From contig OY829543.1 of the NCBI GenBank assembly GCA_963691705.1, forward strand, positions 30,155,523 through 30,219,522: a stretch of 64,000 bases of DNA, written 5' to 3'. Numbering within the stretch: the first letter of the stretch is position 1; every line of letters starts with the position of its first letter. This DNA comes from Viola odorata (taxonomy: Eukaryota; Streptophyta; Magnoliopsida; Malpighiales; Violaceae). This document shows positions 1 through 11,191 of the stretch, piece by piece. The notes under the pieces were generated by a model that was given only the letters and a program-made list of their open reading frames with translations, was not told the DNA's origin and ran no database searches. The translations under genes were made by a program, and so were the position numbers.

Positions 1-29
1 TATATATGCAATTTTCATTTTACGCATCT

Positions 30-55
30 CTTTTTTCGCATTTTTTTATTTCAGG
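30..55 (+). other. Probable 3' splice acceptor before the RT exon
   Basis: A pyrimidine-rich stretch ends in TTTATTTCAG at 45-54, immediately followed by GATGAATG, where the RT frame opens. Ogre/Tat elements are known to carry an intron between gag-protease and RT that is spliced from a minority of transcripts, and this position fits. The donor is outside the window, so use of the site is inferred. Confidence 0.5.
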
Positions 56-2317
56 ATGAATGTTAGTTCAGATTGTCATGATAAAACTTATGTCTTTATT
101 GGCGACGAAATCATCGCTACGACTGAAGACAAAGCAGAAATCTCCGACGAACTGGCCCGTTTACTGGAAAGTTCAGAAAAGGAAGTAACCCCTCATCAGG
201 AGGAATTGGACGAAGTAAGCTTGGGGGCAAGCAATGAGAATCAAAAGTTGGTCAAGATCGGGACTACCTTGGATACGACTCAGAGAGAAAGGTTGATTTC
301 TCTCCTCAAAGACTACTCCGACGTATTTGCATGGTCATACGCCGACATGCCAGGTCTTGATCCCGGGATAGTTGAGCATCGTATCCCATTAAAGCCCGAG
401 TTTAAACCTGTCAAGCAAAAACTTTGGAGAATGCATCCAGACATCCTTCTGAGAATCAAAGAAGAAGTTACCAAGCAACTGGACGCGGATTTTCTGAGAG
501 TTGCCGAGTACCCAGAATGGATCGCCAACATAGTGCCAGTGCCTAAGAAAGATGGGAAGGTTCGCATGTGCGTGGACTTTCGGGATCTCAATCGAGCCAG
601 CCCTAAGGATGACTTCCCACTTCCCCATATCGACATCTTGGTGGATAGTGCCGCCGGAAATGACATGTTCTCCTTCATGGACGGATTTTCCGGGTACAAT
701 CAGATCAAGATGGCACCCGAGGACAGTGAAAAGACGACCTTTATCACCCCTTGGGGAACCTTCTGCTACAAAGTGATGCCCTTCGGATTAAAGAACGCAG
801 GAGCCACGTACCAACGTGCTGCCGTCACCCTTTTCCATGACATGATGCATAAAGAGTTGGAAATCTATGTCGACGACATGATAGCCAAATCTCGCGGCGC
901 GCAAGACCATGTAGACATCCTGAAGAAGGTATTCGAAAGGTTGAGGCAATTTCGGCTAAGGCTAAACCCAGCTAAATGCACCTTTGGAGTAACCTCCGGA
1001 AAGTTATTGGGATTCATCGTCAGTAACAAAGGCATAGAAGTGGATCCTGATAAGATAAAAGCAATTCAAGAGCTACCCGCTCCCAGCACTGAAACGGAAG
1101 TACGAAGCTTCTTAGGACGCATCAACTACATCGCGCGCTTTATCAACCAGTTAACACTTACTTGTGAGCCGATGTTCAAAATGCTAAGGAAACACGGAGA
1201 AGCGGAATGGGACGGAGACTGTCAGAAAGCCTTCGAGAAAATCAAGACGTACCTGCAAAACCTGCCGGTACTGGTTCCCCCGACGCCAGGACGACCCTTG
1301 CTCATGTACCTAACAGTCACGGCTAGCACCATGGGCTGCGTTTTGGGACAGCACGATGAGTCGGGAAGACGTGAACAAGCCATCTACTACCTCAGCAAGA
1401 AATTCAACGAGTGCGAGATGCGCTACTCCATGTTAGAAAGAACATGTTGCGCCCTAGCATGGTGCGCCCGAAGACTTCGACAGTACATGTTGTATTACAC
1501 GACATGGCTAATCTTGGCCTCCATGTTCAAACTAGAGTGTGGAGTAATGCTTCAGCCTTTGAGGGTAGAGGTAAAGGAAACGCCGGCATGCTGTGTCACC
1601 TTGGAAGAGGAAGCCGATGGGAAGCCTTGGTTCCACGACTTAGTACAATTCATCAGAAACCGGGAACATCCACCGGGGGCAAGCCGGGTTAGCAAAAGGA
1701 CCCTCCAGCGTTTAGCCCTAGACTTCTATCTCGACGGCGAAGTTTTATACAAAAGAAGAGCTGATGGAGCTTTGCTTCGCTGCGTCACCATGACCGAGGC
1801 GAAAAGAATCATAACGGAAATCCACGAAGGGGTGTGTTCCACACATGCTAGTGGGCACATGATGGCCAGACAGATAATGAGGCAGGGCTACTTTTGGCTC
1901 ACCATCGAACGGGATTGCATCAACTATTTCCGGAAGTGCCACAAGTGTCAAGTTTACGCGGACCATATCCACGTCCCTCCAGCCCCTCTCTTCAACATGA
2001 CATCGCCTTGGCCTTTCGCAATGTGGGGAATCGACATCATCGGCCAAATTCATCCCACGACCTCTAATGGCCATCGCTTCATCCTCGTAGCGATCGACTA
2101 CTTCACCAAATGGGTAGAGGCCGCCTCCTACTCCAACGTCACACAGAAGACGACCATGCGTTTCATCGAAAGAAACATCATCTGCCGTCACGGAGTCCCA
2201 GAAACCATCATCACGGACAACGGCTCCAATCTCAATGGGAAAATGATCGACGGTTTTTTGCCAACATTGGAAGGTGAAGCACCGAAACTCATCTCCATAT
2301 CGACCAAAAATGAATGA
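56..2317 (+). pseudogene. Tat element A pol: RT, RNase H and N-terminal integrase (truncated by frameshift)
   Basis: This frame encodes replication and integration enzymes of the element. The RT palm carries YVDD at residues 271-274. A retroviral-type RNase H follows (AIYYLSKKFNECEMRY, near residue 460). The integrase has an HHCC-type zinc domain (around residues 595-640) and the first two acidic catalytic residues, D660 and D721, spaced as in DD(35)E. The first break is an apparent in-frame deletion near residue 485. Text typical of the end of RNase H (YTTWL) runs straight into text typical of the end of the second, archaeal-type RNase H of Tat elements (ILASMFKLE), so that second domain is missing. 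The second break is the six-T run at 2254-2259, after which integrase homology continues in another frame. The start at 56 is the first Met after the splice acceptor. The true N terminus may be supplied by gag-pro through splicing. Confidence 0.88.
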
Positions 2318-2876
2318 CGCAGTTGAAGCAGCAAACAAAAACCTAAAAAAGATCATCCAAAAGATGGTAATCACTCACAAGGACTGGCATGACATGCTTC
2401 CCTTCGCATTGCATGCCTACCAGATAGCAACCCGTACATCTACAGGGGCAACTCCCTACTCATTAGTTTACGGCATGGAAGCCGTAATTCCCCTTGAAAT
2501 AGAAATCCCTTCTCTCAGAATCCTGGCAGAGTCTGAAGTAGAAGAATCAGATTGGGCAAGAGTGAGGAACGAGCAGTTGAACCTCTTTCCCGAAAAGTGC
2601 TTGGCCGCTATCTGCCATGCACAATTATATCAGCAAAGAATGGCCAACGCTTATGACAGGAAAGTGCGACCTCGCAAGTTCGAGGCTGGGGATTTAGTAC
2701 TGAAGAAGATTCTCCCTCATCAGGAGGCCAGTCAAGGAAAGTGGGCCCCCAAATATGAGGGCCCGTATCTAGTTAAAAGTGCATTCTCAGGGGGTGCCCT
2801 AATGCTAACCAACATGGACGGAGACGATCTCCTAAGACCGGTGAATGCCGATGCAGTCAAGATATACTACGCCTGA
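2274..2876 (+). pseudogene. Tat element A integrase C-terminal part (out of frame with the upstream pol)
   Basis: This 200-codon frame continues the integrase of the upstream frame, shifted by one base. SSPYRPKM followed by AVEAANK contains the third catalytic acid (residue 18 here, base 2325), about 35 residues after D721 of the upstream frame when the overlap is discounted. Conserved C-terminal integrase phrases follow: WHDMLPFALHAYQ, TPYSLVYGMEAV, and an SH3-like segment ending KWAPKYEGPYLVKSAF. There is no chromodomain, as expected for Tat. Asp replaces the usual Gly before AVEA. The Met at 2274 is an accident of the shifted frame and not a genuine start. Confidence 0.87.
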
Positions 2877-5279
2877 AGTGTCACGGGTTACACGTTCGGC
2901 CAGATCAGCGACATAGGGTTTTATCATGACAATCTAATACAAACGTTTGTTCTGAAATTAATAAAACAAGTTTTTTTCAGGAGATGCGTATGATTTTAAA
3001 ACTTTGTTATCCTCTTTCGTTAAACGTGTGAGATGACAAAAGGAGGCATGGCATAGATGGCTCCCCAGGAGTAGCTCGAGATGTAAGACGCGTCCCTTAG
3101 ACTAACGCCACTAATCAATTTTAAGTTTTGCAGCGGCGTATAGTCTCATCTTGGCATCACGAGAAGACCACGGAGCTTCCGCTCGTAGCGACTCTTGGAG
3201 GGCCGCAACGGGCCACCTTCAAGAGCAAATCAGGAAAGATTTTAAGGCAAACTGTCGCCATCTAAAGCGAAATTCTTTTTCCTGCAGTGCGACCAGCACA
3301 ACCGGCATCGCGAACAACCGTTCTCGAAGGACTAAATGCTGAACCAAAGTCACAAAGCTCATCCTAAGCCGGCCAAGTCGTCGAAACGCTAGCAAAGTCG
3401 GCTCCCATCTCCGTTCACCTATTCGGAGGAGCTCATCGCCAAAACACCGTGGTCGCACAGTGCAACATTACAGGCAACAACTCCTGGGAAAAGCACGACA
3501 AAAAGCCGTCCTCCTGGGGTCACCATCAACATACTTAATGCGGTCTTGTTCAAGAAGGTTCCGGCATCCACACCATGATCAATACGGTGTATCCTTTAAT
3601 CGAGAGACAGCCAGGCTATAAGTATCACCCACGCCAAGGCGAGAGCTGCAGCAACACATCTAAAAACAAAGCTATCATCAATCGACATCCGACCTAAGTC
3701 ACGCTCAATGACCCACGAGTGGCCCATCTAAAAGGGAGAGCTTAAAAACTTATCAATCACATTCCTTTTGCCAAAAGTCATCTCGCATTTACTCCTCATT
3801 AGTTCTTGCCGCATCGTTTTTTTCAGGAACTGGGTCACCCCCATTCGATGCCCGCATAAGGACGGTAAGCATGTGCCCTTGCAGCCCCGCTGCACATTAC
3901 GGGAACAGAGGGTTTTCCCCTTTATCCCCAAGCAATCACGAAGCCCATCAACAAAGGTCTAGCAAGGGCCGGTAAGCAAGTATACCCAGTGCGGATCCCA
4001 TTTTCCCTTCGACCGGGATCAGCGGTTCCCATAAAGCAGCTGAAAAAGAAACCAATCAGCACATCGAAGCGAAGCATCCCAGAACCGGGGACCACGTCAT
4101 AGGCACCCTCGAAAAGCCGAGTTAAAAGAAGGGAGAATCCCTGAACTTATCTCTTTTTTCGTTTTAAATTAATTTCTCTGTTTGTTGTCCCCTCTGCATC
4201 TCACAGGGATCGGAAGCATCTCGCTGTCATCCGCATGAAGCTCGTGGAAGACGCCCTTGCAGCCCCGTTGCACACCTTAGGGGAGTCCATCTTTCTTTCC
4301 CCTTTTATTTAAAATTGTTTTCATTCTTACTCGATTTGATAGCTTTAAGCCGAGTACGGTCGTCTGGCCCACTGGGGGCAACCTTAGGTTCTCATTAGAA
4401 CGTTGCAAGTAGGTCATCCCCCACATCTAGCAATCAAGTCTTCTAGCAATCAAACCATTGAGCAATCAAACCCTCAATCAATCAAAAATCAAAAAAATCG
4501 ATCAAAGTCCCTCTTTAGCCCGGCTAAAACAAAAGCATACTGCTCTTATAGGCATTTTCATGCATCGCATAGGTCAGAAATATTCAATCCCTCTGTTAAA
4601 TCAAGCATCTATCCAAATTACGTGCCATGCATGATATTACCTGTTTGCTCTTATATCCACGGTTTGTTCCGACGTAAGCAGTCACAAACAAATCCCGGTA
4701 AGCATTTTCGAGCCATCGCGGCGTATCCTTCATGAGTGTAAGGGTCTGACTAGATACTAGTTGAGTTCGCATAATATCCAGGGTACATGCGCAATCAGAC
4801 ATGGGATAGCTATGAAATGACGTGGGACTTTTACGATTTTCTCCACTTTTTTCGTTTCTTTACTCTTTCCACCATGTATGTCATCACTCCCCAAACCAAC
4901 AATATCACTCATACCCCGGGAGCCAAAGAGCAGTTTCAGCTAAAATTGCCAGCCGGAAGTAAAAGCACGCCAAGTTCAAGTTCACGACGAAGGAGACTGA
5001 AAAGGGCGCCAGGAGATCGCTAAGGACTATCACCGAAGAAGCAGCAACTACGAAGGCCGAGGCCTCGAGACAGAAGGGGAAGAGATCAAGACGAAGGCCG
5101 TACTTGCTCTGCTCTGTTGCATTTTCAAGATCAAATCAAAAAAAAGGGGAGAGACAAGAGAGAAAAAAAAAAGAGAGAGGAAAAAGGGAAAAGAAAAGAA
5201 AAAAGAAATGCTCAGAGACCTTCGAAGAATAACAAACAATCGAAGAGACAAAGCAAGCACAGCCCGGGGACGACTCAGT
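2877..5279 (+). other. Non-coding 3' region of Tat element A
   Basis: No frame in this stretch resembles a known protein. Two segments resemble each other: both hold CCTTGCAGCCCCG followed by a G-rich and then T/C-rich run (near 3878 and 4251), so an old duplication is likely. The segment at 5117-5215 is purine-rich. Long untranslated 3' regions are normal in Tat/Ogre elements. Confidence 0.6.
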
Positions 5280-5452
5280 TCGAGAAATCTCGAAGAAAAC
5301 TTTCCCCAGTGAACTCGAGTAAAAAGGCCCAAGGCCAACTCGAGAAATCTCAAAGCAACCTTCCCCAGTGAACTCGAGCAAAAAAGGCCCAAGGCCAACT
5401 CGAGAAATCTCGAAGCATCCTTCCCCAGGAAAGGCCCAAGGCCCCACTCGAC
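5280..5452 (+). repeat. About 61-bp tandem repeat, 3 units (element A)
   Basis: Three imperfect units run CTCGAGAAATCTCGAAGCA, then CTTCCCCAGTGAACTCGAG, then AAAAGGCCCAAGGCCAA. The third unit is shortened. The unit contains the palindromic pieces TCGAGAAATCTCGA and GGCCCAAGGCC. The length is close to a multiple of three, which keeps stray frames open on the minus strand. Confidence 0.85.
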
Positions 5453-5547
5453 ACACCGCAAGCAGCGAACCGCAAAGCAGCGACGACGCTCCCCCAATGA
5501 AGACTCGAGAAAAGGGCCCCTGGCCGACGGGAAAATGACATCCCCAG

Positions 5548-6032
5548 CAAAACATCGCCCACATCAGGGCCAATCAGCAAAACATCGCCCACATCAGGGC
5601 CAATCAGCAAAACATCGCCCACATCAGGGCCAATCAGCAAAACATCGCCCACATCAGGGTCAATCAAGCAAAACATCGCCCACCTCAGGGCCAATCAGCA
5701 AAACATTGCCCACATCAGGGCCAATCAGCAAAACATCGCCCACATCAGGGTCAATCAAGCAAAACATCGCCCACATCAGGGCCGATCAGCAAAACATCGC
5801 CCACATCAGGGCCAATCAGCAAAACATCGCCCACATCAGGGTCAATCAAGCAAAACATCGCCCACCTCAGGGCCAATCAGCAAAACATTGCCCACATCAG
5901 GGCCAATCAGCAAAACATCACCCACATCAGGGTCAATCAAGCAAAACATCGCCCACCTCAGGGCCAATCAGCAAAACATCGCCCACATCAGGGCCAATCA
6001 GCAAAACATCGCCCACATCAGGGCCAATCAAC
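5548..6032 (+). repeat. 29/30-bp tandem array, about 16 units (element A)
   Basis: The core is AAAACATCGCCCACATCAGG followed by GCCAATCAGC. I count about 16 units, with two alternating variants: one ends CAATCAGC and the other ends TCAATCAAGC and is one base longer. The variants recur in blocks (for instance the order seen near 5660-5760 reappears near 5840-5960), which points to higher-order duplication of several units at once. There are no spacers, so this is not CRISPR. Confidence 0.95.
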
Positions 6033-6413
6033 AAAGCATCACTCATCAAAAGCCTTCCAACTCCTCGGCAAAAGCAATCTGTTCCCAAAACAAACTCCTT
6101 TCCGGACTTTTCATGTCCTTTCGTTCTTTTCCGTAAAAGTCTCATCGATTATTAGAACGCCCATGCATGTGCATCTTCATTCGAAGTCTATTCACTCGGA
6201 TTGACATTGCGAACTGTAAATTATGTATCATGTTAGCAGCATCTTTATGAGTGTAAAAATACTTAGCCTTGTTTCAGAGCGTGAGTGCAAACACTAATAT
6301 CAGGTGAGGACTACTTACGGCTGCAAATCGTGGGAAAGTCTTGTCCTTGGGGTCGTTACCTCCTGAGCAGGACGCAGACGCATTCTAGATTCGTATCAAG
6401 GCCGCTAGCATTA

Positions 6414-7445
6414 GCATTCTTCTCCTCCCAGAGTGACAGCATTTAATTTCCAGCATAGCATCTTCTCCTCCCAGAGTGACAGCATAGGTTTAAGATTTCA
6501 GCATAGCATCTTCTCCTCCCAGAGTGACCTTAGTTTAAATTTCCGCATTTCGCGTCGTCTCCTACGGGAATCGACGTTCTTTAAATTTCAGCATAGCATC
6601 TTCTCCTCCCAGAGTGACCTTAGTTTAAATTTCCGCATTTCGCGTCGTCTCCTACGGGAATCGACGTTCTTTAAATTTCAGCATAGTATTCTTCTCCTCC
6701 CAGAGTGACAGCATAGTTTAATTTCCAGCATAGCATCTTCTCCTCCCAGAGTGACCTTAGTTTAAGTTTCCGCATTTCGCGTTGTCTCCTACGGGAATCG
6801 ACGTTCTTTAGATTTCAGCATAGCATCTTCTCCTCCCAGAGTGACAGCATAGCGTAGCCTCCAGCGTAGCATTTCTTCTCCTCCCAGAGTGACATCATAG
6901 GTTTAGTTTTCAGCAACGAACGTTTCTTCTCCTCCCAGAGTGACAGCATAGCGTAGATCTACCTTTTTCAGCCTTAGCATTTCTTCCCCTCTCAGAGTGA
7001 TATCCTTCACATAATTCTACATTTCTGCATAATTATTTTCTTCCTCTTAGAGTTGACATCATTAGGACGAAACGTTCGTACATCTACGAATAGCGCGTCA
7101 TCCTCCCTAGGCAACGTCTGCTGCGTGTCAGACCCCCCAGTGGAGCCGTCATTTACGTTGTCGTAAAATCACTTTTCATCCCTAGTAGAGTAGCCATCAT
7201 TTACACTTCCTGCAACTTATGTTTCTCTCGATACCCGAGTAGATCTAAGCTTATATCTTTGCAGGATCAACAACCTATCTCCTCCTCCCAGAGCGACATC
7301 AAGCAATCACCTGTTAATCCCCAGTGATGACGGCAGCAAATTCCTCCTCCCAGAGTGACAACGATCAATCTCCTTCTCCCAGAGTGACATCAATCAATCT
7401 CCTCCTCCCAGAGCGACATCAATCAACTACCTCCTCCCAGAGAAC
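6414..7445 (+). repeat. Dispersed-tandem repeat built on CTCCTCCCAGAGTGAC (element A)
   Basis: About 20 copies of CTCCTCCCAGAGTGAC occur at variable spacing, many preceded by CAGCATAGCATCTT. A second module, CGCATTTCGCGTCGTCTCC with TACGGGAATCGACG, is interleaved three times (6545-6810). Copies decay toward the right, some changing to CAGAGCGAC or CTTAGAGTTGAC. The array ends just before the hairpin and polypurine tract. Confidence 0.92.
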
Positions 7446-7512
7446 ATCATCACTGTAAGCTTGAGGTAAGACCTGTTGTGTCACCAAAATTCGGATATAT
7501 AGGGGCAACTGT

Positions 7513-7550
7513 CTTTACTGCTTATCAAATCCTTCGATAAGACAGTAAAG
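7513..7550 (+). other. Stem-loop directly upstream of the element A polypurine tract
   Basis: The arms are CTTTACTG plus CTTATC (7513-7526) and GATAAG plus CAGTAAAG (7536-7550), with one bulged A and a 9-nt loop. The motif GGCAACTGT occurs just before the hairpin (7503-7511) and again at the polypurine tract/LTR junction. Element B has the same arrangement with a different stem. Confidence 0.75.
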
Positions 7551-7560
7551 AGAGGGCAAC
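7544..7560 (+). promoter_or_regulatory. Polypurine tract of element A (plus-strand primer)
   Basis: AGTAAAGAGAGGG followed by CAAC sits immediately before the LTR start TGTTGATAC at 7561. This purine run is the expected site where RNase H leaves the plus-strand DNA primer. Its right edge fixes the LTR start. Confidence 0.75.
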
Positions 7561-8542
7561 TGTTGATACTCGAATTTTGACGCCATTTTTAATCAATTTT
7601 AGCATTTCTGTCATTTATTTAATTTACTGGCATTTTTACTTGATTTACAGTCATCTGTAATTAGTTTACTATCGCTAGCATTTTTAGGTGTTTCATTGCA
7701 TTTTTGCATCATCATTAGCATCGTCAGCTTTCGAAATCGCGTTTTTAATTTTTCGGCATGCATTTTCATTATTATCATTAATATTATTTTCAACCCTAAA
7801 AATCCTATTTTTTTTACTATCCGGCAGTCGTATGCTAGTTTTTTCTGCATTTTCGGTCATCTCACGAATTTTAGGATTTTTAGGGTTTTAGCGCATTTTT
7901 TAGTATTTTTATTATTTTATTAATATTTTTATTCGAGCTTTTATTGGACCCGAGTAAGTCTGCTCGAACCACAGCTTGACTTTTAAATGTTTTCCATCAA
8001 CTAGTTGCTAGCTTTTTTTCTGCTCGCAACGGTATACAACGTTTCGTGTAACTTTCGGCGTAACGTTTTTATTTTTCCGTTCCTGCGTTTCGCGTTTTTG
8101 AACGCGAAAATAAACGCGTCAAACGCGAAATTTTCATGCTTCGCTGTATACGGTTAAAACCGTCATATTTTTCTCTACGCGCTGGTACCCTCGGATCGAA
8201 AAGTCCGAGCGTTTGCTCGCAGGACTCAGCTCGAGCCCATTTAAATAAATTAAAGGGCATTTTAATCACAACCGTTGATCTGGTCAACTCAAGAAAAGTC
8301 AACCAGATCAACGGTTGACAAATTAAAGGGGCATGGTGCATGGCACACGCGAACGACCATGGACGTGCGTGAACAGGGGAGCGAGCCACCGAGCTGCTCG
8401 CTCCCGTCCCCTCGGCCGTTACCTGTCCCCTCGGCCATCATCACAACGCCCCTAGCCCAGCTACCTCACGGCCGTAGCCCCGCCAACGTGAACAACACCA
8501 CCACGCGCAGCTCCTTCTCCCTCTCCTCCACGCGATTTTCTC

Positions 8543-8553
8543 CTATAAATAGG
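8543..8553 (+). promoter_or_regulatory. TATA box of LTR A
   Basis: CTATAAATAGG lies about 980 bases into the LTR, after a C-rich, pyrimidine-rich stretch, as expected for the element's RNA polymerase II promoter. LTRs B and G have equivalent TATA motifs. Confidence 0.6.
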
Positions 8554-9183
8554 AGCTCCCATTCAACGTAAAAACGGCACCAAAATCGCAAGAAACCCTT
8601 GCTCCTTCTCCCTCTTGATCAGCTTGCTCATATTGAGCGACAATCGTCCAGTTCAAAGTTTGAAACGTGAGCTTTCTCTCTCTAGCTCATCTTCGGTTTT
8701 TCTGCGCAAGTTTTCTTTAATTTCGTTTGGCTTGATTTTGAGCAAATAAATTGATTGTTTTTGTGCTATTAATTCACATACGTAATGTAGATTAAATACA
8801 TGCTTTCAATTTTGAAAATCGTTGGCTAGATTGTTCGAATTAATTAGTTTTCGATAATTAACGGTTCGGTCATTTTTTCAAAATTAAATTTTGTACGAGT
8901 CAAACTCAAAATCGAGGTTTATACGGTCGGAAAGTCGTCGAAGAGACGAACATTTCGGTACGTCCATTTTTCAAAACGGCCAAGTGTGGCCGGAGTTGGG
9001 TCGCCGGCAGTAGCTCCGGCGACCAAGGGAGGGGGTGATGAATAGTGCCATGCCTATTCATCACACGGCGCCGTTTTGGCCCCCCTCCCAAGTTTTCAAA
9101 GTTTTCAATTAGGTCCCTCCGATTTTTAATTCTTTCCGAAATTTCAAATCGCAAGTTTTTCGTAAAAATAATTCGTACGCATC

Positions 9184-9345
9184 GTACGTTAATTTCTCGT
9201 ATTATCAACTGTTTAATTTTCTGCACTTATCAACTGTTTAATTTTCTGCACTTATCAACTGTTTAATTTTCTGCACTTATCAACTGTTTAATTTTCTGCA
9301 CGTATCAACTGTTTAATTTTCTGCACTTATCAACTGTTTTAATTC
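9184..9345 (+). repeat. 26-bp tandem repeat inside LTR A
   Basis: Six units start TATCAACTGTTTAATT and end TTCTGCACT. Looser, diverged copies (TATCAACTGCTTTAATTTTT, TATCAATTGTTTTATTTTTC) continue to about 9660. Confidence 0.92.
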
Positions 9346-9689
9346 TTAGCACTTTAAATTTCCGCACTTTATTTTCTGCAATTTAAAAATTCAGTTATTT
9401 ATTTTTACCGCCTACATGGACGGTCGCACTTTAATTTCCGCAATATCAACTGCTTTAATTTTTCGCAAAACTGCTGGAAATCCTTCCGCAATATCAACTG
9501 TTTTATTTTCTGCAAATACCAATTGTTTTATTTTCCGCAATATCAACTGCTTTAATTTTTCGCACAACTGCTGGAAATCCTTCCGCAAATATCAACTGCT
9601 TTATTTTCTGCAAATATCAATTGTTTTATTTTTCGCAAATATCAACTCTCTACTTTCTGCAAATTATCCAACTGTTAAATTCTCGTATG

Positions 9690-10510
9690 CTTAAAATCAA
9701 TCATTTTTCGCATGCAATCAACGTAGATATTAAATTCTCCCATGCGTAAAATCAATCATTCTTCGCATGCAATAACGTAGATATTAAATTCTCACATGCT
9801 TAAAATCAATCATTCTTCGCATGCAATCACGTAGATGTTAGATTCTCACATGCTTAAAATCAATCATTTTTCGCATGCAATCAACGTAGCATTTTAATTC
9901 TCACATGCGTAAAATCAATCATTCTTCGCATGCAATCACGTAGATGTTAGATTCTCACATGCTTAAAATCAATCATTTTTCGCATGCAATCAACGTAGCA
10001 TTTTAATTCTCACATGCTTAAAATCAATCATTTTTCGCATGCAATCAACGTAGCATTTTAATTCTCACATGCTTAAAATCAATCATTTTTCGCATGCAAT
10101 CACGTAGCATTTTAATTCTCACATGCTTAAAATCAATCATTTTTCGCATGCAATCACGTAGATGTTAGATTCTCACATGCTTAAAATCAATCATTTTTCG
10201 CATGCAATCACGTAGCACTGTTAAAATTCTCACATGCGTAAAATCAATCATTTTTCGCATGCAATCACCATAGCATTTAAATTCTCGTATGTGTAAAATC
10301 AATCATTTTTCACATACGATCAACCCAACATTTAAATTTCGTATGCGTAAAATCAATCATTTATCGCATGCAAATCAGCTCAGCATTTAAATTCTCGTAT
10401 GCGTAAAATCCATCATTTTTCGCATACAAACAACTGTCATCATTTTTGTCAAACCCAGCATCTCACTTTCGTATACGCAAAATTCATCATTTCTCGTATG
10501 CAATTAACTG
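9690..10510 (+). repeat. About 55-bp tandem repeat inside LTR A, roughly 14 units
   Basis: Each unit contains TTCTCACATGC, AAAATCAATCATTTTTCGC and ATGCAATCACGTAG. The repeated GCATGC-like blocks make it locally self-complementary. Units decay toward the right (CATACGATCAACCCAACA). Expansion of this array accounts for part of the size difference from LTR B. Confidence 0.92.
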
Positions 10511-11166
10511 TCATTTAAATTTTCGCACTCATAAAATTGTTTACTTCTTTCTCAAGCTATCACTAATACTCTCACTTTGTAGGTCTTAAATTCAAGCTTC
10601 GCTCGAAAGTACGCCTTTCGATTCCCTTTTATTTATTCAGCGCTTTTTTCGTAAAATAGCAGTCGTACGCATGATATATAGAACTGTTAGAATTAAAATC
10701 AACCCACATGAACAACGTGTTTAAAGAGTCGCTTCAAATGCCATATTCATGTGATTTTAAATTCTCGCATATATTGACTGCATGTACATGGGGACTTTCG
10801 ATCCCACATCAGTTTTCCACTTCAAAAACCAATCATTTAAAATTGGTACTCTGTTAGCAATCCATGATAGGTTCACATAGCAATCAATCTAATCATGCAT
10901 GGCCCGATGATGAAATAAGAGGGCGCTCATTCAGTCTTACAGAAAATTCAGTCCCATCACGTTACGGTCAAGAATAATAGACTGATCTTGATAAACGGTA
11001 ACCCCGTCCGAAAGATCTTTTTTTATTATTTTTGAACGGTCCCGATTGTGGAAAAGGCTAAAGTGACGATTCCTCTGAGGGCCCCCTTTTTCAAAATAAA
11101 ACGCATTTTCATCAAAACACCTTTTAAACACCTCTCTCATCAACCGGTAACCGTTTTCGGATGTGA

Positions 11167-11191
11167 CTCGGGTGCCTAACACCTTCCCGAG
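11167..11191 (+). other. Conserved hairpin near the 3' end of LTR A
   Basis: Stem CTCGGG/CCCGAG encloses GTG and CAC, which can extend the pairing. The same 25-base block occurs at 14722-14746 in LTR B and reversed at 30377-30401 in solo LTR G, although the surrounding LTR sequence has diverged much more. Confidence 0.7.

Noticed and set aside
1745..2374. Minus-strand frame of 209 codons
   Set aside because: Antisense shadow of the Tat integrase.
5048..5694. Minus-strand frames of 114-149 codons
   Set aside because: Read through the 61-bp repeat and a purine-rich stretch; not protein-like.
5548..6032. Regular short repeats resembling a CRISPR array
   Set aside because: Head-to-tail units without spacers, in a plant retrotransposon.
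5535..6155. Open frame of 206 codons over the 29/30-bp array
   Set aside because: Kept open by repeat composition; changes frame with unit length and has no start context or protein similarity.
8069..8571. Frames of 60-106 codons in LTR A
   Set aside because: Lie across the LTR promoter region, with no similarity or conservation in LTR B.
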